From contig NZ_CAKLBP010000001.1 of assembly GCF_920984665.1 (NCBI RefSeq), forward strand, positions 338,858 through 402,857: a DNA stretch of 64,000 nucleotides, read 5' to 3'. A model generated the notes under the pieces. It searched no databases, was not told where the DNA came from, and saw only the letters and a program-made list of their open reading frames with translations. The stretch's first letter is position 1, and the number at the start of each line of letters is the position of its first letter. Source of the stretch: Pedobacter sp. Leaf170. GTDB lineage: Bacteria > Bacteroidota > Bacteroidia > Sphingobacteriales > Sphingobacteriaceae. Shown piece after piece: positions 44,021 through 54,292 of this stretch. The position numbers and the translations under genes are program-made.

Positions 44021-45385
44021 TTAATGTTTAATTTTTAAAACCATATATTGATATGGCTCAAGTTTAACTTGTGCAGGCAAAACAGTCTTTTTATTACCAA
44101 AAACATCAATCCAATTGCCAGTTAGCGATGTTGGCAGATTATAATCTACCGACTTATTTCTCAAATTTGATAAAACCAACACCTTTTCACCGTCTAGAAC
44201 CTTGGTAAATACGCACACATCATCGCTGCTGTAGGAAGTCATTTCTCCCCTACGCACCGTTTTATTTTTATTCCAAAAGTTTACAACTCTTTTGTAATCA
44301 GCAAGCACTTCTTTATTAGTTTCTTCTAACGACCAATCAATTGATTTACTTGTAAAAGGGAAAGTAAGGCGGAATGGTGTGCCAATTTCCTGACCATTGT
44401 ATATCATTGGGATACCTTTCATGTAAGCGGTTACTACAAAGGCGGCCATAGAACCTTTTTTGCCACCAAATAAATCTAATGGAGTACCGTCAGAGCCATT
44501 TACATCGTGATTAGTAAGGTAGCGAACCACAGCTTGTCCTTCAGCAGCACCTTTATAATCTCTTTCGTTTAGCGCATCGATAGATTTTACAGACTTATTT
44601 TTATTGAAGATGCTTTTAAGGTTGCCAAAATAGTTGAAACCAAAAAAGTAATCGAAACCTACACCAAGGTATTTAGGGCTGCTTCCTTCTGCAAGCATTA
44701 AAAGTTTATGCGTTTTAATCGTTTTTAAACTATCGTTTACTTGCTTCCAAAAATCCAGCGGCGGACCATCAGCATAATCACAGCGAAAACCATCGATATT
44801 CGCTTTATACACCCACGATTTCATCGAATGAATTAATGATAATCTTAGTTCCTGATTTTTAAAATCAAGCTGGGCTACATCTCGCCACGTTTCCGGATAT
44901 TTAATTTGACCAACGCTATCACGCACATAATAACCGGGTTTTTCTATCCATGGATGATCCCATGAAGTATGATTGGCTACAATATCTAACATCACAGCAA
45001 TATTTCTCTTATGCGCACCATCTACCAATTTTCTTAAATCTTGTAGAGAGCCAAATTCTTTACCTACAGAATCATAATCCATTGTAGCGTATGGGGAGTT
45101 TGCACCTTTAAGCTTACCTACCGGATAAATTGGCATCAGGTAGATTACATTAACACCTAAATTTTTTATCGCGTCCAGGCGAGCCGTAACACCAGCAAAA
45201 TCTCCGGTTTTACTAAAGGCACGAGTATTTACCTGGTAAAGAATTACATCCCGCCTATCGGGTACGCCCTTAAAAGGTTTTCCATATTGTGGTGGATATG
45301 CTTTCTCTTGACCTAAGCTTACAAGTGGTAAAATTAAACAGCAAATTGCTGCAAAAAGACGTATCGAAATTTTGTTTCTCATCAT
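44021..45385 (-). CDS. GH13 alpha-amylase family enzyme, 454 aa
   Basis: Signal peptide (MMRNKISIRLFAAICCLILP, cleavage after SLG) without a proper lipobox, then a compact GH13 barrel: LGVNVIYLMPIYPVG, MLDIVANHTSWDHPW, Asp in NIDGFRCDYADG, Glu in LLMLAEGSSPKY, and VRYLTNHDVNGSDG. A short C-terminal beta-domain follows (PTSLTGNWIDVFGNKKTV). Probably periplasmic, acting on alpha-glucans. It lies 53 bases downstream of susD and 22 bases upstream of the SusA-like gene. Confidence 0.9.
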   Translation of the reverse strand: MMRNKISIRLFAAICCLILPLVSLGQEKAYPPQYGKPFKGVPDRRDVILYQVNTRAFSKTGDFAGVTARLDAIKNLGVNVIYLMPIYPVGKLKGANSPYATMDYDSVGKEFGSLQDLRKLVDGAHKRNIAVMLDIVANHTSWDHPWIEKPGYYVRDSVGQIKYPETWRDVAQLDFKNQELRLSLIHSMKSWVYKANIDGFRCDYADGPPLDFWKQVNDSLKTIKTHKLLMLAEGSSPKYLGVGFDYFFGFNYFGNLKSIFNKNKSVKSIDALNERDYKGAAEGQAVVRYLTNHDVNGSDGTPLDLFGGKKGSMAAFVVTAYMKGIPMIYNGQEIGTPFRLTFPFTSKSIDWSLEETNKEVLADYKRVVNFWNKNKTVRRGEMTSYSSDDVCVFTKVLDGEKVLVLSNLRNKSVDYNLPTSLTGNWIDVFGNKKTVLPAQVKLEPYQYMVLKIKH

Positions 45386-45438
45386 TTATTTATTGTTATG
45401 TTAATCTGGGGATATCAAAAGTATCCCCAGAAATACTA

Positions 45439-46914
45439 TTAATAACCAGGGTTTTGTTTTAAATTAGGATTTGCGTTCATTGCCGCCGTAGGTATAGGGA
45501 AAATTTTCCAATGTGCATCAACAGCAGGAACCAATCCATGCCCTAAAGTAAACGTATCAAAGCGAATCATATCTTGCCTGCGATGTCCTTCCCAATTCAA
45601 TTCAAACCCACGCTCATCATAAATGTTTTCGAGAGTTGGATTTGCACTAAGTGCACTCAATCCCGCCCTTACCCTAACCTGATCGATAAATGGTTTGCCA
45701 GAAGCCGCATTACCCAAGCGTACATTACATTCGGCCATCATAAGCAATACATCAGCATAGCGATAAATAGGAAAATCGTTTGAACTTCCGCTACCATCAT
45801 TTGGTGCTACAGGATAAAATTTTACACCCCTAACCCCTTCTGTTATACCAGCTCCGGGATTTATTAATGAAGTTACCTTTGGCGTATAGGTAACACCGCC
45901 TGGCTGAGGACCAATTAAAAACTGTTTAATTCTGATATCGTTTGCAGCGTACTTATTGTATGTTTCTTCTGGCACTATTGTTCCATTCCAGCCGGCAAAA
46001 CCAAACATTGCAACACCATTTGGTCCGTTTACACTTCTAAGCGCCAATACATTATTTCCAATTACATTACGCTTTAACCAAATTGCCAAAATAGTTTCAT
46101 CATCAGGACAGGTATCGCCAAAAAGTTCAAAATAACGATTACCCAATGGACTTGAAGCATTTGCAGTTCCCGGATGCAAGGTATAACCTCCAGATGCTAC
46201 TTTTGTGCATGCTGCCAAACATTCTGCCCATTTTGGAGTACCAGTATAAACACCAGCATTAAGATACATTTTGGCTAAGAATGTATATGCCGCCCATTTA
46301 TTAAAGCGGCCATAAAAAGCACCACCCTTTGTTTCTGGCAGAATATCTGCATTGGCAGTAATTTCGCTAACAATCCAATTAAAAATTTGAGTTCTGGTTT
46401 GTGTTTTTAGCTGTGCAGTTGTAATATTATTATCAGTGTAAAATGGTACATCTCCAAAATCATCTATTAACAGATAATAAAACCATGCACGTAAAATCTT
46501 CACCTCTGCAAGTTTAGCTGCAGGTGCGCTGGCTTTTTCTAATTGCTCAACAGCCAAATTTGCAAGGTAAATTGAATTGTAACAAGCGTTCCAGGTGGTA
46601 TTAATCTGGCCTAAGGCCGGTGTCCAGGCTCGGGTATATAACCACGCATTTTCTGGCCCCCAATCTCCGCTTACTCTATGCGGCACTACCTGTTCATCGG
46701 TACACATATTATTAGTGTCATAATATCCATTGTCTCCACCACCAAACTGTGGCATACGGGCATAAACACTAGCTAAAGCTATATCTGGTCCTTTCGGATC
46801 TGCAAAAAATTGGTCTGCTGTGTATTTATCGTAAACATTCTCGTCAACTTTTGTGCAGCTATTTGCCATTAATCCTGCCGCAATTATCGTGGTAATTATT
46901 AATTTTTTCATCAC
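45439..46914 (-). CDS. SusD-like outer membrane starch-binding lipoprotein (RagB/SusD)
   Basis: A 491-residue lipoprotein with signal MMKKLIITTIIAAGLMANSC (Cys20). Features of the SusD family: VDENVYDKYTADQFFADPKG, the TPR-like helices around ILRAWFYYLLIDDFGDVPFY, PIYRYADVLLMMAECNVRLG and the C-terminal YDERGFELNWEGHRRQDMIR with IPTAAMNANPNLKQNPGY. It caps the SusC transporter on the cell surface and binds starch-derived glucans. Gap to susC is only 3 bases. Confidence 0.95.
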   Translation of the reverse strand: MMKKLIITTIIAAGLMANSCTKVDENVYDKYTADQFFADPKGPDIALASVYARMPQFGGGDNGYYDTNNMCTDEQVVPHRVSGDWGPENAWLYTRAWTPALGQINTTWNACYNSIYLANLAVEQLEKASAPAAKLAEVKILRAWFYYLLIDDFGDVPFYTDNNITTAQLKTQTRTQIFNWIVSEITANADILPETKGGAFYGRFNKWAAYTFLAKMYLNAGVYTGTPKWAECLAACTKVASGGYTLHPGTANASSPLGNRYFELFGDTCPDDETILAIWLKRNVIGNNVLALRSVNGPNGVAMFGFAGWNGTIVPEETYNKYAANDIRIKQFLIGPQPGGVTYTPKVTSLINPGAGITEGVRGVKFYPVAPNDGSGSSNDFPIYRYADVLLMMAECNVRLGNAASGKPFIDQVRVRAGLSALSANPTLENIYDERGFELNWEGHRRQDMIRFDTFTLGHGLVPAVDAHWKIFPIPTAAMNANPNLKQNPGY

Positions 46915-46917
46915 TTT

Positions 46918-49866
46918 TTATTTTAAGATAATATTTAAACCAACAGCAATATTTCTAACCCTTGGGTAAATACCATTGTCTCCGCCGGTTTCCTCTGGGT
47001 CAATACCCGAATATTTTGTTATCAGCAATAAATTTTGGCCGGTTAGCGAAAAGCGTACCGAACTAATGTGTTTTGATTTAGCTGTAGGAATTCTATAGCC
47101 AAGATTTACGTTTTCCAAACGGATAAATTTTCCATCCTCCAACCAGTAATCAGACGCTAAAGGATATGCAGATGTGAAAATATTATCATCGATAGCACTT
47201 TTAAGTAAGTTAGATTTTCCTAAATTTTCTAAAAAGCTCAGGTTTGAGCGTAAAGCATTAAACAACTTGTTACCACCAGAACCACGAACTAATATTGCTG
47301 CATCGAAATTTTTATAGCTAAAGCTCGGCGTAAAGGCAAAAGTATATTTTGGCTGTGTTTGTCCGGCGAAGATTCTATCAGGACTTGTAGCACCCGCATC
47401 TATACGCCCGTTTCTATCCTGGTCTACAATAATTTGTGTTCCATTTGTTGTTACACCTCCATGCTGAAGTATGTAAATTGAACCGATGGCCTGACCAACA
47501 ACCAGATAAGCATTTTGCCCACCATACGGAACATTATTGGTAATTAATGGTACGCCATTAAGTGAGCCGCTTAAATTTAAAACTTTTGAATCCATTAAAG
47601 TTACATTTCCACCAAGTGTTAATCTTGTAGAAGCATTGCTGATGAGATCGTAATTTAAAGCCATTTCCACACCTCTACCTTGGATGCTACCAACATTGGC
47701 CTGAATGGAGCCTGTTGGGAAGGGAGGTTGTGGCACTGTATAGCCATACAGCAACTTATTTGTAACATTTTTATAAATATCGAAGCTACCATTCAGGCGG
47801 CCTTTAAATAGGGCAAAATCTAAACCTATATTTGTAGATTTCTTCTGCTCCCATTCCAAATCAGCATTTGCATTTTGCGTAACCCTGAAATTGGTTTGCA
47901 CATTCCCTGCAAAAAATACAGTTCCAGATCCTTGTACAATTTGCAGAGATTGTAGAACATTTAAAGGCTGCTGATTTCCTGTAATACCAAAACCGGCCCT
48001 TAATTTAAGCGAAGAAAACACATTCTGATTTTTCATAAACGGTTCCTGGTCAATTTTCCAGGCTACCGATGCCGACGGAAAATTACCCCATTTATGATTT
48101 GCACCAAAAACTGTGGCACCATCTCTCCTAAAGTTTGCAGTTAATAAATATCGGTCTTTGTATGAGTAATTTACACGACCTAAAACCGAAACAGTTCTGC
48201 GTTGATTACGATATGAAGAATAATCTCCAGCTTGCACTTTAGAAAAATCTCCTAAACCAAGGTTATTATAGGTGGCCAAGTCATTTACAAATCCACGAGC
48301 TGCGCTACCGCTTCCAGAATCCATTTGGGCCTGCCATTCGTAAACCGCAGCTGCATCAAAATGATGATCTCCGAAATCTTTGCTGTAATTCAACTGAAAA
48401 TCCATCAGTTTATAATCAGAATTATTGTTATTAACGCTTGCATATCCCTTCTGATCTATAGCTGCAGCCACAGTTGATATTGCTGGTGTATAATTTCCTG
48501 ATGTACCATTAGTTTTCTGCCAGCTGCCAAATACCTCTGCTGATAAGCCACTGATAATTTTATAGTTAATACGCATCGAACCTAATAAACGGTTAGATTC
48601 AGTTTCACTAATGATGCTATTCGCAGCAGCCAATACATTCAAAGGCTGAAAAAGATTTGGATCAGTAAAATAACTGCCATCTGGGCGATAAACCGGATCT
48701 GTTGGCCTTGATATGTATGCGTTAGAAATGAGATTTGAAGTAAAAGCTGCACGGCCAATAGAACCCGGACTTCCATTATTTTGAGTATTAGTTCCGTTTA
48801 AAGTCATCGTAATGGATAATTTATTTTCCAATGCCTTTTGAGTAGCTTCAATTCGACCAATAAAGCGTTGATTATCAGAATTTATAACTATACCATTTTG
48901 CAGTACCATACCTAAAGATGCACGGTAAGAAAAATTATCACTACTACCACCTAAAGTAAGCGTATGGTTTTGTGTTGTACCATTTCTGGTAAGCAAGCCA
49001 AACCAATCGGTATCAGCACCAAAATTAGAAGATGCCGGTATACTTCGGGCAGCAGCCTGTTGCGACCATTCTGCAGCCGAAAGCATTTCGAGTTGTCTGG
49101 TTACAACATCTACTGAAGAATTTGCATTATACTCAATAGATGTACCACTTCTGCTTTTTTTCATGGTTACAATCAGCACGCCTGATGCTCCGCGTGAACC
49201 ATAAATAGCCGTTGCAGAAGCATCTTTTAGCACTTCAATACTTTGAATTTCCGTTGGCGGAATTTGATTAAGGAAACTTACATCGCCCTGAACACCATCT
49301 ATAACCACAAGCGGATTGTTATTGCCTTGAATTGAAGTAATACCTCTGATTTTAATATTTGGAGCACTGCCCGGTTCGCTCCCTGTTTGGGTAATTACCA
49401 CACCGGCAGCCTTACCTGCTATCTGTTGCAATGGACTGGTAATAGCACCCTGATTAAAATCCTTACTACCGATACTGGCCACCGCACCCGTAACATCCGA
49501 TTTCTTGGTAGTTCCATATCCAACTACAACAACATCAGAAAGTGATTTAGCATCTGGTTTGAGTTGAATAACAACTGCCTTGCCTCCTGTTAAGGTACGC
49601 TCAGCAGGGTCATAGCCCATATAATTTACAATAATGGTGAGCGCATTTTGATTTAAAGCAAGCTGAAACTCTCCGTTCGAGTTTGTTGTTGTTCGTTGAT
49701 TTGTTCCTTTAATCTGGATTGTGGCTCCTGCTAAAGGCTCATTATTTTCATCTACAATCTTTCCATTAAAAGCAGATTGCTGAGAAAAGGCAATGCTGGA
49801 AATGATTAGGAAAAGTATGGTTAGTCCATACCTGAAAGAATAAAAAAAGTAGTTTTTTCTCATCAT
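46918..49866 (-). CDS. SusC-like TonB-dependent outer membrane transporter
   Basis: A 982-residue transporter, taking the ATG at 49866 as start: this gives MMRKNYFFYSFRYGLTILFL with a proper signal peptide; an upstream TTG at 49926 overlaps the promoter. After the signal are a CarboxypepD-regulatory beta-sandwich (FNGKIVDENNEPLAGATIQI), the SusC plug motif (SLSDVVVVGYGTTKKSDVTG; VVIDGVQGDVSFLNQI; ATAIYGSRGASGVLIVT) and a beta-barrel ending IYPRVRNIAVGLNIILK. It imports maltooligosaccharides with the SusD partner downstream. Substrate assignment rests on the two GH13 genes and SusR-like regulator of the locus. Confidence 0.93.
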   Translation of the reverse strand: MMRKNYFFYSFRYGLTILFLIISSIAFSQQSAFNGKIVDENNEPLAGATIQIKGTNQRTTTNSNGEFQLALNQNALTIIVNYMGYDPAERTLTGGKAVVIQLKPDAKSLSDVVVVGYGTTKKSDVTGAVASIGSKDFNQGAITSPLQQIAGKAAGVVITQTGSEPGSAPNIKIRGITSIQGNNNPLVVIDGVQGDVSFLNQIPPTEIQSIEVLKDASATAIYGSRGASGVLIVTMKKSRSGTSIEYNANSSVDVVTRQLEMLSAAEWSQQAAARSIPASSNFGADTDWFGLLTRNGTTQNHTLTLGGSSDNFSYRASLGMVLQNGIVINSDNQRFIGRIEATQKALENKLSITMTLNGTNTQNNGSPGSIGRAAFTSNLISNAYISRPTDPVYRPDGSYFTDPNLFQPLNVLAAANSIISETESNRLLGSMRINYKIISGLSAEVFGSWQKTNGTSGNYTPAISTVAAAIDQKGYASVNNNNSDYKLMDFQLNYSKDFGDHHFDAAAVYEWQAQMDSGSGSAARGFVNDLATYNNLGLGDFSKVQAGDYSSYRNQRRTVSVLGRVNYSYKDRYLLTANFRRDGATVFGANHKWGNFPSASVAWKIDQEPFMKNQNVFSSLKLRAGFGITGNQQPLNVLQSLQIVQGSGTVFFAGNVQTNFRVTQNANADLEWEQKKSTNIGLDFALFKGRLNGSFDIYKNVTNKLLYGYTVPQPPFPTGSIQANVGSIQGRGVEMALNYDLISNASTRLTLGGNVTLMDSKVLNLSGSLNGVPLITNNVPYGGQNAYLVVGQAIGSIYILQHGGVTTNGTQIIVDQDRNGRIDAGATSPDRIFAGQTQPKYTFAFTPSFSYKNFDAAILVRGSGGNKLFNALRSNLSFLENLGKSNLLKSAIDDNIFTSAYPLASDYWLEDGKFIRLENVNLGYRIPTAKSKHISSVRFSLTGQNLLLITKYSGIDPEETGGDNGIYPRVRNIAVGLNIILK

Positions 49867-49923
49867 AATTTTGATTAGTAATTTGGTTAGTTGCAGCTGA
49901 AAAGGCTTCCAGCGATTACGAAT

Positions 49924-49931
49924 CAAAGTAA
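49924..49931 (-). promoter_or_regulatory. -7 promoter element of the susCD operon
   Basis: Reads TTACTTTG on the minus strand, 7 of 8 match to TAnnTTTG, 57 bases upstream of the chosen susC ATG; it overlaps the alternative TTG start and so argues for the shorter protein. Confidence 0.45.
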
Positions 49932-50225
49932 GAAGAGTTTAAAAATAAACGCAAGAGCAGAAAATCCAAATATTAAAAATATATGAAACACAAAACATAT
50001 AATATATTAATAATCAGATACTTGAATAATAAATTATAGAAATAATATATAGATCATCTATAAGAAAACGAGAAGATAATACACCTTTTTAAACACATTT
50101 TAACACTCACAACAAGAGCGATTAAAGACTTAAAAATCAAATGTTATGTGCCGAATTAATAGAATATAAAAACCCAAATATTAAAATTTATTTGGATTGG
50201 TCATATTTGATATTTTTCTTTTATA
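49932..50225. other. Gap between susC and susR-like gene
   Basis: A+T-rich, no gene. Presumably holds the activator site of the sus operon; no clear inverted or direct repeat with operator character was found by eye. Confidence 0.3.
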
Positions 50226-51959
50226 CTAATAGTCGAACGGGAATTCGTTTTTTACAGTTCGGATATTCATAATCTTTTCTTTAAAAACATCATTTGCTAT
50301 TAAAGATCTGTTTTTGACTTTCGTTTTGTAAGTATAAATAGTATTTACAGAATAGTTCAAAATCTTGGCAATGGTTTCATTCTCATCAATGCCTAATCTA
50401 ATTAAAGCAAAAATCCTGAGTTCCTTATTTAAAAGCTGCCCGGCAGTTGGTAGAGTTCTATCCTCATCTGCAAATAACGCATTAAACTCTTGTATAAAAT
50501 CTGGAAAAAGATTTAAGAAAACTTCATCGAAACGCTGAAAAAAATGTTCCCTTTCGATATTGGTATTTAGTCTGTTAATAATTACCTGCAATTCATCATA
50601 TTGCTTATGATGTACAATTTTTTCCAGGCTTCGTTTAAGCTTTTCGAGTTTCTCGATAGAATCTGCATTGATGTTAAAAAATTGCCCAATGTATTCCTCC
50701 TTAATCAGATTTACTTCGTCAAGTTTACGATTGGTACGTGTTAATGAGCGATTGGCCACATCAAGAGAATTGTTAATATTGAGCAGCTCAGCATTAGCAA
50801 GATTTAAATCATGATTTTTTTCCAATATTAATGTATCGGCAATCCTAATTTTCTTTAATTGTCTAAAAGTTGTGGTTGCAAAATAGATTGTCAGAATAAT
50901 TAAGCCGGTAATAATCGAAGCATATATTAGAAGCGAACGTTTTTGTTTTTCAATATCATTGATTTTATCCCTTTCTATTATAGGTAGTATATTACTGATT
51001 TCAACCTTGCGCTGTTTCGCTCCATAAAAATTATTATCCTCTATAGCACTATGAATATAAGTGAAAGCTTCTTTAACACTTCCTTGGCTATATAAGTATT
51101 TAGCAAGATTAACTAAAGCTAATGATTCTTTTATAGAATGAGTATTATCCAGTATTGAAGATTTTATCAGATAGCTAACCCCTAAATCAGGCTTATTAAC
51201 GCTAAAATACAGATAACTCAAACAGCTGTAATTAATTGCGCTATCCTGATAAGTTGATTTCATTTTCAGCAACCGCTCGTAAGGCTCAATTGCAGCCTTA
51301 AATTGTTTACTTCGGAGTAGTTTCAAACCCTTACCCGAAAGATATTCATAAGAAGCTATTGGATACTTATTCATTATTGTATCACAATATTTTATACCTC
51401 TTTCCTTGTAATGCTCACTAAAATCATGGATTTTATTGTAATCAGTTAAATCGAAATTACTCCTGGCCATTAGAAAATAATACTCAAACTGGTGGCTTTC
51501 ATTTAATAATTTCGGATTTACACCTTGCAATGTATCCAAACCTTCTTTAAACATACCAGAAGATATCAGTACAAACCCCACATTAACTTTGGAATAATTA
51601 ATTTTTGCGGGGTCTTTTAATAAATGAGCACAATCACTTGCTTTACGAGAATATACGTATGCCGAATCGTGTATATAAGACTTGTAAGCGTTAAACAAAG
51701 CCAGATAAGCCTGATAACGCAAATCTACATTGTTAAAATTGGCTTTAAGTTTTTGCTGAAGCCTACCAATAGACGCCCTTTTTTTAGCATCAAAAAACGC
51801 CTTATCTTTTAGTACATTCGTTAATACTTTTTTAAGGCTATCAATATTCTCCTTTCCAAAAGCCGGAGCAGAAAAAGTAAAAGTGACCAAAAAAATTAGA
51901 AGATTAATGCCAAACCTTAAACACCGAATTATTTTAAAGCTTGTGGAGCGTAACATCAT
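50226..51959 (-). CDS. SusR-like membrane transcriptional regulator (DUF6377 type)
   Basis: A 577-residue regulator: signal/anchor ([20 protein letters not shown]), a periplasmic TPR-like sensor (about 45-335), one membrane helix ([20 protein letters not shown], about 345-365), a cytoplasmic coiled coil ([20 protein letters not shown]) and a C-terminal helix-turn-helix of LuxR style ([31 protein letters not shown]). This layout is that of SusR, which senses maltose or maltooligosaccharides in the periplasm and switches on the starch locus. It lies directly upstream of susC on the same strand. Confidence 0.9.
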   Translation of the reverse strand: MMLRSTSFKIIRCLRFGINLLIFLVTFTFSAPAFGKENIDSLKKVLTNVLKDKAFFDAKKRASIGRLQQKLKANFNNVDLRYQAYLALFNAYKSYIHDSAYVYSRKASDCAHLLKDPAKINYSKVNVGFVLISSGMFKEGLDTLQGVNPKLLNESHQFEYYFLMARSNFDLTDYNKIHDFSEHYKERGIKYCDTIMNKYPIASYEYLSGKGLKLLRSKQFKAAIEPYERLLKMKSTYQDSAINYSCLSYLYFSVNKPDLGVSYLIKSSILDNTHSIKESLALVNLAKYLYSQGSVKEAFTYIHSAIEDNNFYGAKQRKVEISNILPIIERDKINDIEKQKRSLLIYASIITGLIILTIYFATTTFRQLKKIRIADTLILEKNHDLNLANAELLNINNSLDVANRSLTRTNRKLDEVNLIKEEYIGQFFNINADSIEKLEKLKRSLEKIVHHKQYDELQVIINRLNTNIEREHFFQRFDEVFLNLFPDFIQEFNALFADEDRTLPTAGQLLNKELRIFALIRLGIDENETIAKILNYSVNTIYTYKTKVKNRSLIANDVFKEKIMNIRTVKNEFPFDY

Positions 51960-52027
51960 TTTGGTATATAATGAAATGATTTAAAGCAATAAACAATTGC
52001 ATGTTTTGCTTAAATATTTGGTTAAAT

Positions 52028-52035
52028 CAAATATA
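52028..52035 (-). promoter_or_regulatory. -7 promoter element of the susR-like gene
   Basis: Reads TATATTTG on the minus strand, exact TAnnTTTG match, 69 bases before the ATG. Confidence 0.5.
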
Positions 52036-52137
52036 ATGAATCACCTTAATAAATTCCATTTCCTGCATGGATGTTACAATGAATTAGCCATACAAGCTAA
52101 AAGTAATTTTAGTTAGATATAAAACTTTTAAAAAAGA

Positions 52138-52165
52138 AAACCGCTTAAAATTAATTAAGCGGTTT
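52138..52165 (-). terminator. Terminator-like hairpin beside the left attachment site
   Basis: Perfect 11-bp stem AAACCGCTTAA / TTAAGCGGTTT with loop AATTAA. On the minus strand it follows the tRNA-like 3' end at 52174-52189 and precedes a pyrimidine-rich run, so it looks like the native terminator of the target gene. Confidence 0.7.
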
Positions 52166-52173
52166 CTATTGTT

Positions 52174-52189
52174 TTTGTGGAGCCGAAGG
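52174..52189 (-). repeat. Left attachment core (16-bp direct repeat)
   Basis: TTTGTGGAGCCGAAGG, identical to 61612-61627. Followed on the element side by TTCCTTTTCG, which differs from the right copy, so the shared core is exactly 16 bp. Confidence 0.85.
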
Positions 52190-52468
52190 TTCCTTTTCGT
52201 TTTATAAAATTAGAGTAAATACAGTAAAGAAACTGTGTATATCTGTGGTAGCTTTCATACCGCCTTAAATCAATTTTTAAAGTTTAGTGAAGTATAGTAA
52301 AAATGAGAAAAGACTTTTTTGTATGTGAATTTGTATGCACTCAATTTTATCTCGTAATTAACAAATGTTTTAATATATGAAAATTTAAATGTTACTTTGT
52401 AAGTAATTGATTATTAATATATTAAATAATAATAATATAATATTTTATATAATTTAACAAATAAAACA
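52190..52468. other. Left element end and integrase promoter region
   Basis: A+T-rich, no gene. Besides the paired TTGTATG sites it has TTACTTTG at 52392-52399 (7 of 8 match to TAnnTTTG), a possible integrase promoter 69 bases before the ATG. Confidence 0.4.
52319..52337 (+). promoter_or_regulatory. Paired arm-type sites, left end
   Basis: TTGTATG-TGAAT-TTGTATG: two copies 12 bp apart, about 130 bp inside the left core and upstream of the integrase gene. An equivalent pair is at the right end. Interpreted as integrase arm-binding sites. Confidence 0.55.
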
Positions 52469-53713
52469 ATGGCTAAGGCAACACCTAAATTGGAATCAAG
52501 AAAAGATATAAACACAGGGAAATTAAAGCAAACTAATATTCCTATACTGATAGATTTTTCATTTGATGGAAAACGAATGTGGATACAGAGTGGGCAGAAT
52601 ATCGATCGGAATAAATGGGATGAAAAAAATCATAGAGTTAAACCAAATTACATTGGGAGTGTAGAAATTAATGCAATAGTCGCTTCCAAATGTGACCAAG
52701 TAAATAAAATATATAGAGATATGATTTTAGCAGGTAAGCAACCTAATGTAAATTCTCTAAGAAATGCTTTAAATGGTAATGATGTCAAAGACAAAAAAAC
52801 ATTAGTTCAACATTATGAAGAATTTATTGAAGGCTATAAGCTTAAAGCTTCAATTGGTACCGTAAAGAAGTTATCAACGAATAAAAAACATCTAATAGAA
52901 TTTGCAAAAAAGAAGAAAATCAATCTTGATTTTGAAGTTGTAGATACAATGTTCTTTAATAAATATGTAGAATACTGCTTAGTTGACTTAAAACATACTA
53001 ATGGCACAGTAGCAAGAAATGTTAAAGTGCTTAAATGGTTTTTAAACCACTGCGTAAGACTTGGATATACTAGTAATTACGCATTTAAAACATTTAGGTA
53101 TAAATTTACAGAACCAGAAATTTTGGCGTTGACTGGAGACGAACTAATGAAGATTCAGAACTTAAAAACAAACAATATCTGTTTGGCGCAGGTTAGGGAT
53201 TGTTTTCTTCTAATGTCATACACAACCTTAAGGTATTCAGATGCATCGGCAATAAGGAAATCAGATGTTGCAGATGGTAACATTAATATAATTTCACAGA
53301 AAACTAAGTCTGCGCTAAGTATACCGATTATCCCTCAGGTGGAATTATTATTAGATAGATATAAAGATATTAGTGGACCTTACATTATGCCTTTTATTAG
53401 TAACCAAAAAATGAATGAATACTTAAAAAAAATTGGTGAATTAGCAGGATTAAATCGATTGGTAACGAAAGTTAAATATAGGGGTAGTCAAAAGTTGGAA
53501 GAAACTTTTAAACTATATGAGGTATTAACTTGTCACTTTGGAAGAAAATCAGGTATAAGTATAATGTTTAATCAAGGTGTTGACAGCGAAATGATTAGGT
53601 CGATAAGTAACCACAAAAGTCTTAGCTCTTTTGCACGATACAACAAAATAGATAATGGATTTAAAGCAGTTCAAATGAACAAAGCATTTGGACAAATACA
53701 GCAAATAAGTTAA
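52469..53713 (+). CDS. Tyrosine recombinase / site-specific integrase
   Basis: A 414-residue integrase of the Bacteroidota phage-integrase type. An N-terminal arm-binding region (IPILIDFSFDGKRMWIQSGQ, about 25-60) precedes a SAM-like core-binding domain (about 110-205; KTLVQHYEEFIEGYKLKASI) and the catalytic domain. All active residues are present: Arg255 (SYTTLRYSDAS), Lys278/280 (SQKTKSALSIP), His356 and Arg359 (CHFGRKSGISIMF), His382 (ISNHKSLSSF) and the nucleophile Tyr391 (FARYNK). It should be active. It lies 280 bases from the left attachment core, as expected for the enzyme that made this insertion. Confidence 0.93.
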   Translation: MAKATPKLESRKDINTGKLKQTNIPILIDFSFDGKRMWIQSGQNIDRNKWDEKNHRVKPNYIGSVEINAIVASKCDQVNKIYRDMILAGKQPNVNSLRNALNGNDVKDKKTLVQHYEEFIEGYKLKASIGTVKKLSTNKKHLIEFAKKKKINLDFEVVDTMFFNKYVEYCLVDLKHTNGTVARNVKVLKWFLNHCVRLGYTSNYAFKTFRYKFTEPEILALTGDELMKIQNLKTNNICLAQVRDCFLLMSYTTLRYSDASAIRKSDVADGNINIISQKTKSALSIPIIPQVELLLDRYKDISGPYIMPFISNQKMNEYLKKIGELAGLNRLVTKVKYRGSQKLEETFKLYEVLTCHFGRKSGISIMFNQGVDSEMIRSISNHKSLSSFARYNKIDNGFKAVQMNKAFGQIQQIS

Positions 53714-53912
53714 AAATTATTTGTAAAATTTTTAGAATTCTTAGTAATTGCCCAAAAGTTATCCAGGTTCTCTGGATTTCTTTATCTCAAGTTTACCTTA
53801 AATCCTATTTAGGTAGCGGAGATTTTTTCCATCAAATTACTATCACCACCAAATTAGTAATTGGCCCTGCATCATTAGATGATAGCAAAATTGTAAATCC
53901 AAATTGTAACCT

Positions 53913-53929
53913 CTTAGCAAGGTGCTAAG
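53913..53929. repeat. Inverted repeat between integrase and HTH genes
   Basis: CTTAGCA-AGG-TGCTAAG, perfect 7-bp arms with a 3-base loop, followed by a T-rich run ending in six T. It could end integrase transcripts or bind the HTH protein encoded 37 bases downstream; it is also a possible replication or nicking site for the putative Rep protein. Confidence 0.45.
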
Positions 53930-53965
53930 TTGTATTTTTTAAGAAAGCTCATCCAAATTTGATTT

Positions 53966-54292
53966 ATGGAGATTGGAGATGGAAAAGCTGAATTTAATTT
54001 ATTTACAATGTTTACAATTAACATACCTCTAGAGGAATTAATTGAAGTTTTTAAAGAACAATTAAAAAATGCAATAGCAGAAACGGTTAATCAAACGCCG
54101 TTAGTTTTAGATGTTAAAAATTCAGAAGAACTATTAACCAGAAAACAAGCTTGCGCTTTGTTGGACATTAGTTTACCTACTTTATCCAAATATGTAGCGT
54201 CGGGTAAATTGCCTTATTCTAGGATTGGAAAAAAAATACTATTTGATAAAAATGCCCTATTAAAGGCATGCAAAGTGGTTAACAAGAAATGA
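53966..54292 (+). CDS. Excisionase-type helix-turn-helix protein
   Basis: A 108-residue protein whose C-terminal half is a winged HTH_17/excisionase DNA-binding domain: LLTRKQACALLDISLPTLSK and YVASGKLPYSRIGKKILFDK. The N-terminal half (IPLEELIEVFKEQLKNAIAE) is helical and may form dimers. Such proteins are regularly encoded right after Bacteroidota element integrases and direct excision or control the next gene. Its stop overlaps the start of the Rep-like gene (ATGA), so the two are coupled. Confidence 0.85.
   Translation: MEIGDGKAEFNLFTMFTINIPLEELIEVFKEQLKNAIAETVNQTPLVLDVKNSEELLTRKQACALLDISLPTLSKYVASGKLPYSRIGKKILFDKNALLKACKVVNKK

Noticed and set aside
49867..49926. Longer N-terminus of the SusC-like protein from TTG 49926
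   Set aside because: It would precede a normal signal peptide by 20 polar residues and overlap a -7 promoter element; ATG 49866 is preferred.
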